A stretch of DNA of 21,227 bases from GCA-2786165 sp964625775 (GTDB taxonomy: Bacteria > Pseudomonadota > Gammaproteobacteria > Legionellales > Legionellaceae). Position numbers and translations under genes: made by a program. The notes under the pieces were generated by a model, which saw nothing but the letters and a program-made list of their open reading frames with translations, ran no database searches and had not been told where the DNA came from. Location: NCBI GenBank assembly GCA_964625775.1, contig CAZVEH010000038.1, forward strand, positions 1 to 21,227. The letters are read 5' to 3'. Of this stretch, positions 8,001-15,033 are shown one piece after another; the stretch's first letter is position 1; each line of letters opens with the position of its first letter.

Positions 8001-9746
8001 TTACATTCGTTTTAAAGTATCTATGCCTAAAAGGTGCAATCCTTGTTCGAGAATTTTAGAACTCAATGCAGCTAATTTTAAGCGTGATTGTTGCAAGGCG
8101 TGGTCGGCGGATAGAATCGGACAAGCTTCATAAAACGAAGAGAATAAACCAGCAAGCTCGTACAGATAGGTACATAACAGATGCGGAGTGGCTTTGGCGG
8201 CAACCGAGGCAATCAGCTCAGGAAATAATGCCAGGTGTTTGCCGAGCATTAATTCTTGTTCAGCTCGTAATTCAAAGTCTTGGGTCAAGTGCTGAGGTTT
8301 GACGGTCGCCTTTTGAAACAAACTATGGATTCGGGTGTTCGCATATAACAAATAGGGCGCGGTATTGCCTTCAAAGCTTAACATCGTATCCCAATCAAAT
8401 ACATAATCAGACATTCTGTTTTTAGACAAATCAGCATACTTAACAGCTGCTATACCAATGATTTTTGCCATGGTTTGGCACTCTTGCACCGACATACTAG
8501 GGTTTTTACCCATGATCAACTGGGCAGCGCGTCGCTCTGCTTCATTTAATAAATCGACCAATTTGGTGACGCCACCTTCACGACTTCTGAAAGGTTTGCC
8601 TGATTTATCTAAAATCATCCCAAAATCAATATGTTCCAGGCGCATCGTTTTTGGCACAAAACCGGCTTGCGCGGCCAATGCGAATATTTGTTGAAAATGT
8701 AAAGACTGACGCGCATCCACCACATACAGCACACGATCTGCTTTTAATGTTTGATGCCGATAGGCCAAAGCGGCCAAGTCGGTCGTCGCATAAAGATATC
8801 CGCCATCTCGCTTTTGTACGATGATGGGCAATGGTTGCTTGTCTTTGCCGATAAACTGTTCCAAAAACACACACTTGGTGCCTTCCTGGTCAGTCAGTAA
8901 ACCCTGGGATTGGAGGGCTGTAATCACATTGGGCAGGTCATCGTTATATGCACTTTCTGCATGAATGTCTTGTGGTTGTAAACAGACCCCTAAGCGTTGG
9001 TACAAGCTTTGGCAATGAGCCAATGACAAGGTAATAAAACGCTGCCACAATGTATAGGATTGGGGCTCATGGGCTTGTAACTTAACCACCCAGGCGCGCG
9101 CTAGGTCAGCAAAAGCCGGATCTGCATCAAAGCGTTGTTTGGCCGCTTGGTAAAATCCTTCTAAATCATTTAAATTAAAATCCTCTTTCGAGTCTTGTTG
9201 TATCTCGTCCAAGTGAGCGATCAACATGCCAAATTGTGTGCCCCAATCTCCAATATGGTTTTGTCGAATTACGGTTTGACCTTGAAACGATAAAATACGA
9301 GCCAGCGCGTCGCCAATGATGGTCGATCGCAAGTGACCCACATGCATTTCTTTGGCCAAATTAGGTGACGAATAATCAATCACCACCGTTTCTGGGTGGG
9401 TTATCTCGCCAATACCGCAATTGGGGGAGGCCCAGATGTGTTCAAGTTGTTCTTGTAAATAAGACGTGGTCAATTTGAAATTAATGAATCCTGGACCAGC
9501 AAGTTCAATGGCTTCAATATGTTTATCAAGAGCAATCAAGCCAATCAATTGTTCAGCAATGGCGCGAGGTGCTTGTTTGAGTGGTTTGGCCAGGACCATG
9601 GCAATTGAGCTTGACCAATCACCATGACTGGGGTCACGTGGCCTCTCTAGCGCTATTTGTAAGTTATCAGGGGAAATCGATGGGTTGCTGTGGCGCAGTA
9701 ATTGCTCTAGAGCCGCGTGTAATAATGATTCCAAATGTTGTTTCAT
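8001..9746 (-). CDS. argS: Arginyl-tRNA synthetase
   Basis: A class I aminoacyl-tRNA synthetase of 581 residues that charges tRNA-Arg. The N-terminal Add-1 domain includes RPRDPSHGDWSSSIAM. The catalytic domain carries SSPNLAKEMHVGHLRST, in which HVGH is the HIGH signature, and DYSSPN upstream. The second signature is the degenerate ArgRS form DKSGKPFRSREGG in place of KMSKS. The alpha-helical anticodon-binding domain follows MSDYVFDWDTMLSFEGNTAPYLLYA and ends in HLLGIDTLKRM. There is no strong ribosome-binding site at the ATG (9744-9746). Confidence 0.97.
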   Translation of the reverse strand: MKQHLESLLHAALEQLLRHSNPSISPDNLQIALERPRDPSHGDWSSSIAMVLAKPLKQAPRAIAEQLIGLIALDKHIEAIELAGPGFINFKLTTSYLQEQLEHIWASPNCGIGEITHPETVVIDYSSPNLAKEMHVGHLRSTIIGDALARILSFQGQTVIRQNHIGDWGTQFGMLIAHLDEIQQDSKEDFNLNDLEGFYQAAKQRFDADPAFADLARAWVVKLQAHEPQSYTLWQRFITLSLAHCQSLYQRLGVCLQPQDIHAESAYNDDLPNVITALQSQGLLTDQEGTKCVFLEQFIGKDKQPLPIIVQKRDGGYLYATTDLAALAYRHQTLKADRVLYVVDARQSLHFQQIFALAAQAGFVPKTMRLEHIDFGMILDKSGKPFRSREGGVTKLVDLLNEAERRAAQLIMGKNPSMSVQECQTMAKIIGIAAVKYADLSKNRMSDYVFDWDTMLSFEGNTAPYLLYANTRIHSLFQKATVKPQHLTQDFELRAEQELMLGKHLALFPELIASVAAKATPHLLCTYLYELAGLFSSFYEACPILSADHALQQSRLKLAALSSKILEQGLHLLGIDTLKRM

Positions 9747-9775
9747 ATCACATCATCATATCAAAAGAAGCCAAT

Positions 9776-9804
9776 AGTATAACGATGTAACGAGAATTTG
9801 TCCT
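9776..9804 (-). promoter_or_regulatory. Promoter for argS-mutM
   Basis: On the minus strand, AGGACA (9799-9804, four of six) and TATACT (9776-9781, five of six) are separated by 17 bases. The predicted start gives a leader of about 25 bases to the argS ATG at 9746. Confidence 0.55.
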
Positions 9805-9838
9805 CATTTACTTTTTATACATAAAGAGCCACAATAAA

Positions 9839-10675
9839 ATGCCACAGGAATTGGAAGATATATTGACAGTGAAAAATCGTTGCGTAGCATGGACATGCAG
9901 TTTGATACTGTTTCTGGGATTTTTACCTCTACTTTCTCATGCACACCCTTGCAAAAGCTCAGGGAATCCCATGTTTTCTTTGATTAACCGTCCTTCCTAC
10001 ATGGATAGTCCCTGCACAATACCATCCAGCCAATTGATGGTGGAGGGAGGTTACCAATACCGGAATTTAGTAGGACAACCAAGAGCTGATGCAAGTCTTT
10101 TCCCTTCTATTGAGTTGCGTTTTGGTCTTCCAAAGGCCACCGAGTTTTTTGTGTATTTACCGGCTGTTGCAGCCTCTTCTCGTAATACAAATAACGGGAC
10201 CACAGAAACTTCTCTTGGTCTAAAGCATGAGGTTTTTTTCACTGAATCATTCATAACATCTTTCACTGCTCATTTATATCCTCCTTCTGGAAGTTATTAT
10301 GTCGGTGCACAAAGCCCTGGAACTGAAGTTGGCATCATTATGGAAGATATTATTACAAACACCTTAAGCGCCACGGCTATGCTCAGTGTTTTGTATGAAG
10401 GGCAATCAAAAAGCCAGGAAAACACACAGTATACATCCTTTAATCCTGATGTTGTGATTAGCCTGGCACTTAATCCATTTGTCATGTTTTTTACCGAGGT
10501 ATATGGACAATCCAAAGTCAGTCCTGTTTTGGGCAGCGGGTTTAATATTAATGGTGGTTTGATTTTTCTAGTGGCACAGAATGCCACCTTTGATATAGAG
10601 GCCTCCCATCGGCTGAGCGGGTATCTCAACGGATTTAATGCCTATGTGGGTGTGGGCGGCGCGATAAAGCTCTGA
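9839..10675 (+). CDS. Secreted, probable outer-membrane beta-barrel protein
   Basis: A 278-residue protein with a clear hydrophobic export signal (SLILFLGFLPLLSHA) followed by HPCKSSG. If translation starts at ATG 9839, the region before the signal contains three acidic residues and no ribosome-binding site. Starts at TTG 9863 or GTG 9869, preceded by GGAAGA (9853-9858), would give a normal basic n-region. The mature part alternates polar and hydrophobic residues in many short strands and ends YVGVGGAIKL. The overall pattern resembles the MetA-pathway phenol-degradation/transporter-like barrel family (PF13557), though this was not tested by a search. It is unlikely to be an enzyme. It stands alone between the argS promoter and the phasin promoter. 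Confidence 0.75.
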   Translation: MPQELEDILTVKNRCVAWTCSLILFLGFLPLLSHAHPCKSSGNPMFSLINRPSYMDSPCTIPSSQLMVEGGYQYRNLVGQPRADASLFPSIELRFGLPKATEFFVYLPAVAASSRNTNNGTTETSLGLKHEVFFTESFITSFTAHLYPPSGSYYVGAQSPGTEVGIIMEDIITNTLSATAMLSVLYEGQSKSQENTQYTSFNPDVVISLALNPFVMFFTEVYGQSKVSPVLGSGFNINGGLIFLVAQNATFDIEASHRLSGYLNGFNAYVGVGGAIKL

Positions 10676-10682
10676 TAGGGTT

Positions 10683-10709
10683 TGCGTAAAACATTGACTT
10701 CGCCTAAGC
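10683..10709. repeat. Degenerate relic of the TGCGTAAAAC/TAAGC repeat
   Basis: TGCGTAAAAC, then a short variable stretch with CTTCG, then TAAGC, resembles the arm of the palindromic element at 14814-14939. It lies just after the barrel gene stop. The similarity is short and may be partly chance. Confidence 0.35.
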
Positions 10710-10746
10710 CCCAATTGTCCTTGAGGCAATCAAGGCATACCATGAT

Positions 10747-10776
10747 TTGACAACCCCCCAAGGATGCTCCTATACT
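10747..10776 (+). promoter_or_regulatory. Strong sigma70 promoter of the phasin gene
   Basis: A consensus -35 TTGACA (10747-10752) and TATACT (10771-10776) are separated by 18 bases. Transcription should start near 10783, which leaves about 27 bases to the ATG at 10811 and argues against the in-frame ATG at 10787. The start region carries GTGCAATGCAAC (10782-10793), a possible operator. Confidence 0.8.
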
Positions 10777-10810
10777 TTATAGTGCAATGCAACATAAATC
10801 GGAGAATATC

Positions 10811-11104
10811 ATGACGCAGCCCTACAATGATTACGAGAAATATTCTGATGTATTTAAAAAAATCCAACAACCTATGCAAGAATTCATGGATTTGAATCTT
10901 CAAACGGCTCAGAGTTTTCAACACACCAAGCCTGAAGATTTTACCAAGCTCACTAAACCTGAAGATTTTTTGCAAAAACAACTTGAAGTAGCCCTTGCAA
11001 ATGGTCATAAAGCTTTAGATTACATGCAAAAATCGTTTCAAATTATTGAAAAAGCCATGCTGTCTTGCGCGCGGGAAGTCAAAACAGAAGCTAAAAAACA
11101 GTAA
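10811..11104 (+). CDS. phaP: Small phasin (PHA granule-associated protein)
   Basis: Predicted 97-residue phasin that coats polyhydroxyalkanoate granules. The ATG at 10811 has GGAGAA (10801-10806) in front and follows a strong promoter. The upstream ATG at 10787 lacks a ribosome-binding site and would be nearly leaderless. The sequence is helical and amphipathic: a DLNLQTAQSFQ segment, then TKPEDF repeated twice within 12 residues, then QKQLEVALANGHKALDYMQKS and a Lys-rich tail. This layout fits the short Phasin_2-type proteins. Its position ahead of phaC and phaR supports the call. A near-perfect 31-base terminator hairpin follows. Confidence 0.78.
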   Translation: MTQPYNDYEKYSDVFKKIQQPMQEFMDLNLQTAQSFQHTKPEDFTKLTKPEDFLQKQLEVALANGHKALDYMQKSFQIIEKAMLSCAREVKTEAKKQ

Positions 11105-11113
11105 TCTATTCTT

Positions 11114-11144
11114 CCAATAACCCGCAAAATTTGCGGGTTATTGG
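11114..11144 (+). terminator. Hairpin terminator after phasin
   Basis: Fifteen bases (CCAATAACCCGCAAA) are repeated perfectly inverted around one central base. The GC-rich core CCCGC/GCGGG is followed by TTATT inside the outer stem and then GGGG, so the U-tract is weak. It probably ends the abundant phasin transcript or protects its 3' end. Confidence 0.65.
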
Positions 11145-11149
11145 GGCCT

Positions 11150-11180
11150 ATCGCAAAACCTAATTCCTCTCTCCGTAAGC
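11150..11180. repeat. Degenerate copy of the CGCAAAACCT repeat arm
   Basis: ATCGCAAAACCT followed by CTCTCTCCGTAAGC aligns with the left arm of the palindromic element at 14814-14939 (CGCAAAACCT, TCT, CGTTAAGC). It lies in the phasin-phaC gap directly after the terminator hairpin. Confidence 0.45.
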
Positions 11181-11235
11181 CATCATTCACCCAAGTGGCG
11201 AAAAAGGCGTTTACCCCGGGTTTACCTTGTGATAG

Positions 11236-11263
11236 TTGACATTTGTTGAGCTTGCTTCACAAT
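11236..11263 (+). promoter_or_regulatory. Putative promoter of phaC
   Basis: Consensus TTGACA (11236-11241) and CACAAT (11258-11263, four of six) are 16 bases apart. The predicted start is only about 8 bases ahead of the phaC ATG, so the message would be almost leaderless. Confidence 0.4.
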
Positions 11264-11277
11264 CAAATCATGGCTAA

Positions 11278-13035
11278 ATGACTCATGAGTCCGATGTGAC
11301 GTTTGAATCTGTAATTCGCGACATCCTTGAAAAAAGTACGGATTTGTTGGCACGATTTGAATTCAAATGGGATGCGCTGTTACCCTTGATAGAAACGATA
11401 CATCCGGTGCTTGTTGATATACAAGCCTTTACCAGCAGTTTGTTACAGCATCCAAATCATGTGAATCATTGTTATACCGTGTATCAGCAAGAGGCACAGC
11501 AGTTGTTGCAAGAGCAATGCGCGTATTGGTCTGGCATCAAAGGAAGTCCGCCAATCATTAATGCGCATCGCTTTGATGCGGATGAATGGCAGCAGCATCC
11601 CTTTTTCTTATTGATCAGCCAGCATTATGTGTTATTCAAACAACATATGCTCCGTGCTCTTGAGCAATCAGGGCATCCAGACCCAAAGTTGACCAAACGC
11701 ATTCAATTTCTGATGCAACACTATATGGATGCGCTGTCTCCTGAAAACTTTCTCCTAACCAACCCTCAATTGTTAGCCGAAACCTTGCAAACTCAGGGAT
11801 TGAATTTATTACAGGGATTGCGTAATTTTTTGTATGATCTGGATAGTGATGCCAAGCCAAAAATGTTGCCTTTGGCCGATCGGGATGCGTTTAAAGTGGG
11901 GCATAGCGTTGCTGTGACGCCCGGAAAAGTGATTTATAGAAATGAACTGATGGAATTAATTCAATATGAACCACAAACCAAACGAGTCAAATCCGTACCT
12001 TTGTTGGTGATACCTCCGTGGATCAATAAATATTATATTTTGGATTTGAGCCCTAGCAATTCTTTGGTGCGTTGGTTGGTAGAGCAGGGTATCACGGTAT
12101 TTATGATGTCCTGGCGAAATCCCGATAAAAGCCATGCTGATCTGGGTTTGGCGGAGTACCTGACTTTAGGGCCTATTGCCGCAATAGATGCGATTCAGAC
12201 TCAACTACAGATCTCCACGCTATCCGCTCTAGGCTTTTGTATTGGAGGCACCTTGTTATCGATGTTGCTTGCTTATCATAAAGCACGGCAGATTGATGTC
12301 ATTTGTTCCGCAACTTTTTTGGCGTCGTTGATCGACTTTAGCGAACCAGGGGACATTGGTGTTTTTATCCATGAGCAGCAAATTCAAGCTTTGGAACAAC
12401 GCATGCAAGCACAGGGTTATTTGGAAGGGGAGCTCATGGCAAGTGCTTTTAATTCGTTGCGTCCTACTGATTTGATTTGGTCCATGTTTGTTCGACAATA
12501 TTTGCAAGGACGTACTCCTGCGGCTTTTGATATGTTATTTTGGAACATGGATACCACCAATATGCCCTACAGAATGCATTCGGAATATTTGCGTTGGATG
12601 TACTTGGCCAATGATCTGATCAAACCTGGGCATGTCGTGGTGAATGATACGCCGTTAGATATTCATGCTATTGATTGTCCTGTGTTTTTTGTGTCTACTC
12701 AAAAAGACCATATTGCTCTTTGGCAGAGTGTATACCGAGGGTTTCAATATATGGCAGGTCCAAAAACCTTTGTCTTGGGTGGATCTGGGCATATTGCTGG
12801 TGTTGTGATTCCTCCCGGCAAAGAAAAATATGGCTATTATACCAATGCCACCCACCCAAAAACGCCCCAGATATGGTTTGAAACAGCGCAAGCACACACG
12901 GGATCTTGGTGGCCAGAGTGGTTGCAGTGGCTAGAGCAATATCTTGGCCCTGCAGTGCCTGCTCCATTGCTGTCTGCATTGCCACTCTCTGCGCTAGAGG
13001 ATGCGCCTGGAACTTATGTGCATCAGCGCTCGTAA
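11278..13035 (+). CDS. phaC: Class I poly(R)-hydroxyalkanoic acid synthase
   Basis: PhaC polymerises (R)-3-hydroxyacyl-CoA into granular polyester. The 585-residue length is normal for class I. The lipase-like box GFCIGG carries the nucleophile Cys321. The other triad residues are Asp477 in STQKDHIA and His505 in GGSGHIAG, with spacing matching characterised class I enzymes. The PhaC N-terminal domain covers roughly residues 60-240, with the conserved PPWINKYYILDL entry and SWRNPDKSH. There is no good ribosome-binding site. A three-codon ORF (ATGGCTAAATGA, 11270-11281) overlaps the start codon by four bases. phaA and phaB are not adjacent. Confidence 0.96.
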   Translation: MTHESDVTFESVIRDILEKSTDLLARFEFKWDALLPLIETIHPVLVDIQAFTSSLLQHPNHVNHCYTVYQQEAQQLLQEQCAYWSGIKGSPPIINAHRFDADEWQQHPFFLLISQHYVLFKQHMLRALEQSGHPDPKLTKRIQFLMQHYMDALSPENFLLTNPQLLAETLQTQGLNLLQGLRNFLYDLDSDAKPKMLPLADRDAFKVGHSVAVTPGKVIYRNELMELIQYEPQTKRVKSVPLLVIPPWINKYYILDLSPSNSLVRWLVEQGITVFMMSWRNPDKSHADLGLAEYLTLGPIAAIDAIQTQLQISTLSALGFCIGGTLLSMLLAYHKARQIDVICSATFLASLIDFSEPGDIGVFIHEQQIQALEQRMQAQGYLEGELMASAFNSLRPTDLIWSMFVRQYLQGRTPAAFDMLFWNMDTTNMPYRMHSEYLRWMYLANDLIKPGHVVVNDTPLDIHAIDCPVFFVSTQKDHIALWQSVYRGFQYMAGPKTFVLGGSGHIAGVVIPPGKEKYGYYTNATHPKTPQIWFETAQAHTGSWWPEWLQWLEQYLGPAVPAPLLSALPLSALEDAPGTYVHQRS

Positions 13036-13079
13036 ACCGCTATATTTTGTGAGAGGATAAATCAAATTCAGTCATAACA

Positions 13080-13144
13080 TCATCCTGAGCGTAGCGAAGG
13101 ATCTCCTGATTAAAAGGACAGATTCTTCGCTACGCTCAGGATGA
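13080..13144. repeat. Head-to-head pair of hairpin repeats between phaC and phaR
   Basis: Two 25-base arms (13080-13104 and 13120-13144) are inverted with one mismatch around a 15-base loop. Each arm contains one 21-base core of the dispersed family (13082-13102 and 13122-13142). The pair can form one long hairpin or two small ones. It falls in the 152-base gap between phaC and phaR, without a U-run. Confidence 0.85.
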
Positions 13145-13187
13145 CGGGTGTAGGTTGTGATGCAAATCATCTATTTAGAGGTGTGTT

Positions 13188-13622
13188 ATGTCAGAGAAAA
13201 CCCAGTGTCCCCCGGTTAAATTGATTAAAAAATACAAAAATCGTCGTTTGTATGATCTTGAACGCAGTCAATATATTACGATTGAAGAACTGCAGTCGTA
13301 TGTGTTTCAAGATGTAGATTTTCAAGTGTTAGACGCGAATACCGGTAAAGACTTGACCAATGCCACTTTGCTGCAAATATTTGTGGAACTTGAAGCAAAT
13401 TCTGCACAAATTTTGTCACCTAAAATTTTACGACAGCTGATCAAGCTATCACAAAATCCTTTGAGTCAACAGTATAAAGATATGTTAGAACAGTTCCTGG
13501 CTGGATTCGAAGCACATATGCATCCTTATATCCAGGGGATACAGCAAACCACAGAATTGTGGACCAAGCAGTCAGAGCACCTATTGAAATCATGGCAAGA
13601 TTTGTTCCGGAATCGGAGTTAA
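13188..13622 (+). CDS. phaR: PHA synthesis repressor PhaR
   Basis: A 144-residue regulator that, in characterised relatives, binds both DNA and PHA and represses phasin genes until polymer appears. The N-terminal PHB accumulation regulatory domain shows IKKYKNRRLYDLERSQYITIEEL at about 13-35, then DFQVLDANTGKDLTNATLLQI. The C-terminal half (about 65-144) is the granule-binding helical region. AGAGGTG (13177-13183) precedes the ATG. It lies 152 bases after phaC, with paired hairpin repeats between them, and 3 bases before rdgB, so rdgB is probably cotranscribed. Likely targets here are the phasin promoter and its own upstream region. Confidence 0.92.
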   Translation: MSEKTQCPPVKLIKKYKNRRLYDLERSQYITIEELQSYVFQDVDFQVLDANTGKDLTNATLLQIFVELEANSAQILSPKILRQLIKLSQNPLSQQYKDMLEQFLAGFEAHMHPYIQGIQQTTELWTKQSEHLLKSWQDLFRNRS

Positions 13623-13625
13623 ACG

Positions 13626-14222
13626 ATGGACACACTGATTTTGGCGACAAGTTCTAAGGGCAAACTTGCAGAACTTACGGCATTGTTAGCTCCGGTCCAA
13701 TGTATCGCACAACATGAGCTGCATATTCCAGAAGCAGACGAAACGGGATTAAGTTTTATTGAAAACGCGATCATCAAAGCACGTCATGCAAGTCAGTATA
13801 GTACGTACCCTGCATTGGCAGATGACTCGGGTTTGGTGATCGATGCATTAAATGGTCGTCCTGGTATTTATTCTGCGCGATTTTCTGGGCATCATGGCGC
13901 TGATGTAGACAATATACAAAAAGTACTACACTTAATGGAGCGGGTGGAAACCTCTAAGCGGCACGCTTATTTTTATTGCGCAATTGCACTGGTTCGTTAT
14001 CCTGATGATCCTACACCCATATTGGCGACTGGACGATTAGACGGTTATATCACGCTAGCGCCGCAAGGGGAGCACGGATTTGGATATGATCCTATTTTTT
14101 TCTTACCGTCTCATGCTATGACGTTGGCGCAACTGCCCGCAGATCAGAAAAACAAACTCAGTCATCGTGCAGAAGCTTTACAAAGTTTACTCAAACATCT
14201 GAAAAAGCCCTTTGCTTTTTAG
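13626..14222 (+). CDS. rdgB: dITP/XTP pyrophosphatase (RdgB/HAM1)
   Basis: Hydrolyses non-canonical purine triphosphates (dITP, ITP, XTP) to monophosphates, keeping deaminated bases out of DNA. The 198-residue length is typical. ILATSSKGKLAEL at 5-17, ADDSGLVIDALNGRPGIYSARFSG in the middle, GEHGFGYDPIFF near 153 and NKLSHRAEA near the end are the family signatures. GGAG (13615-13618) lies 7 bases upstream of the ATG, inside the phaR tail. The genes are only 3 bases apart. The last codons form an A-rich/T-rich hairpin that may end the transcript. Confidence 0.95.
   Translation: MDTLILATSSKGKLAELTALLAPVQCIAQHELHIPEADETGLSFIENAIIKARHASQYSTYPALADDSGLVIDALNGRPGIYSARFSGHHGADVDNIQKVLHLMERVETSKRHAYFYCAIALVRYPDDPTPILATGRLDGYITLAPQGEHGFGYDPIFFLPSHAMTLAQLPADQKNKLSHRAEALQSLLKHLKKPFAF
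14202..14220 (+). terminator. Weak terminator-like hairpin at the end of rdgB
   Basis: AAAAAGC and GCTTTTT pair across a five-base loop, with the T-run reaching into the rdgB stop codon. Only two GC pairs make it weak. It could still reduce read-through towards the DUF333-like gene. Confidence 0.3.
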
Positions 14223-14291
14223 GGATAAGACTTTTTGAATCAACGTTTAGAGCAAACAAGGGTTTTGGCTGGACAAAAGGAGCATGATTTT

Positions 14292-14813
14292 ATGAAAAAA
14301 CATCAGATATTTTATCTCTTTACCTCGTGTGTGCTTTTCAGCGCCGCAGTGTCAGCTGCAGATTCTTCTGGGGAACTGGCTGCTTATTGTAGGGAAAAGG
14401 GGGGCGAGGTCAAGGTGATGAAAGTACCGGGGCAACCGCAGCCTACTACGAAAGAATTCTGTACTTTTCAGCGTGACAATGGGTATATCGTTATAGGGCT
14501 GTCTGCTTTTGCATCGCCAGAACCTAGTATTGCTGCAACTTATATAAAAAAATTACCAGAATTCAAAGAAAACTCTTCTTTGATGCAAGGTGCTCTAGGA
14601 AACCCCTCTTATAAAGTCTGCCAAAATCTTGGAGGCACCGCGATGTCCTATCAAGGTACAGAGGGAGGGGAGTCTGATATTTGTGTGTTCAGTGACGAGT
14701 CTATGGTCAGTGCGTGGTCATTGATCTACATGGCTAATCATCGCAAAGGGTACGATGAGGTTAAAGCCAATGTCCTATCGCAACCTTTGGACATTCCCAT
14801 GCCAAAAAATTAA
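14292..14813 (+). CDS. Periplasmic protein with two DUF333-like units
   Basis: A 173-residue precursor. The ATG at 14292 is preferred over one 57 bases upstream because it has AAGGAG (14277-14282) and starts a normal Sec signal peptide (MKKHQIFYLF...VSA, cleavage near 22). The mature protein contains two similar units. Unit one has AAYCREKGG with Cys33 and EFCTF with Cys57. Unit two has NPSYKVCQNLGG with Cys110 and DICVFSDES with Cys131 followed by AWSLIY. The pattern (NPxxxxC, GG, C.F.D, W.L) matches the DUF333 family of small exported proteins. The two disulfide pairs are inferred. Function is unknown. The stop codon TAA lies at the boundary of a palindromic element. Confidence 0.8.
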   Translation: MKKHQIFYLFTSCVLFSAAVSAADSSGELAAYCREKGGEVKVMKVPGQPQPTTKEFCTFQRDNGYIVIGLSAFASPEPSIAATYIKKLPEFKENSSLMQGALGNPSYKVCQNLGGTAMSYQGTEGGESDICVFSDESMVSAWSLIYMANHRKGYDEVKANVLSQPLDIPMPKN

Positions 14814-14939
14814 ACAGGACTTACGCAAAACCTCGATCTCTTCGTTAAGCTTTGTTTTTAATTCGGTCATTTAGTATACCTAAACTCCCTCATTAAAAAC
14901 AAAACTTGCCTCGACCTCGAGCTTTTGCGTAAGTCCTGT
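14814..14939. mobile_element. 126-bp MITE-like palindromic element
   Basis: The ends ACAGGACTTACGCAAAA and its exact complement form 17-base terminal inverted repeats (14814-14830 and 14923-14939). Further inside, TTTGTTTTTAAT is also mirrored, and TTTAG/CTAAA flank the centre. TAA occurs directly on both sides (14811-14813 and 14940-14942), consistent with a 3-base target duplication. No transposase is encoded, so it would need one elsewhere. It lies between convergent genes and could also act as a transcription barrier. Confidence 0.6.
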
Positions 14940-14945
14940 TAAAGT

Positions 14946-15012
14946 CAGGACATATGCAAAACCTCAATCCCTTCGTTAAGCTTTGTTTTTAATTTGCTCA
15001 TTTGGCACATCT
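14946..15012. repeat. Degenerate half copy of the palindromic element
   Basis: This directly repeats the left half of the element next door. A run of 24 bases (14971-14994) is identical to 14840-14863, and CAGGAC, GCAAAACCTC and CATTT match around it. The right half is missing. Confidence 0.75.
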
Positions 15013-15033
15013 TCAACGAAACAAATAGTCTTG

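Noticed and set aside
10713..10735. Small hairpin CCTTGA/TCAAGG ahead of the phasin promoter as a terminator for the barrel gene
   Set aside because: The stem has six pairs and no T-run follows. It is not distinguishable from chance.
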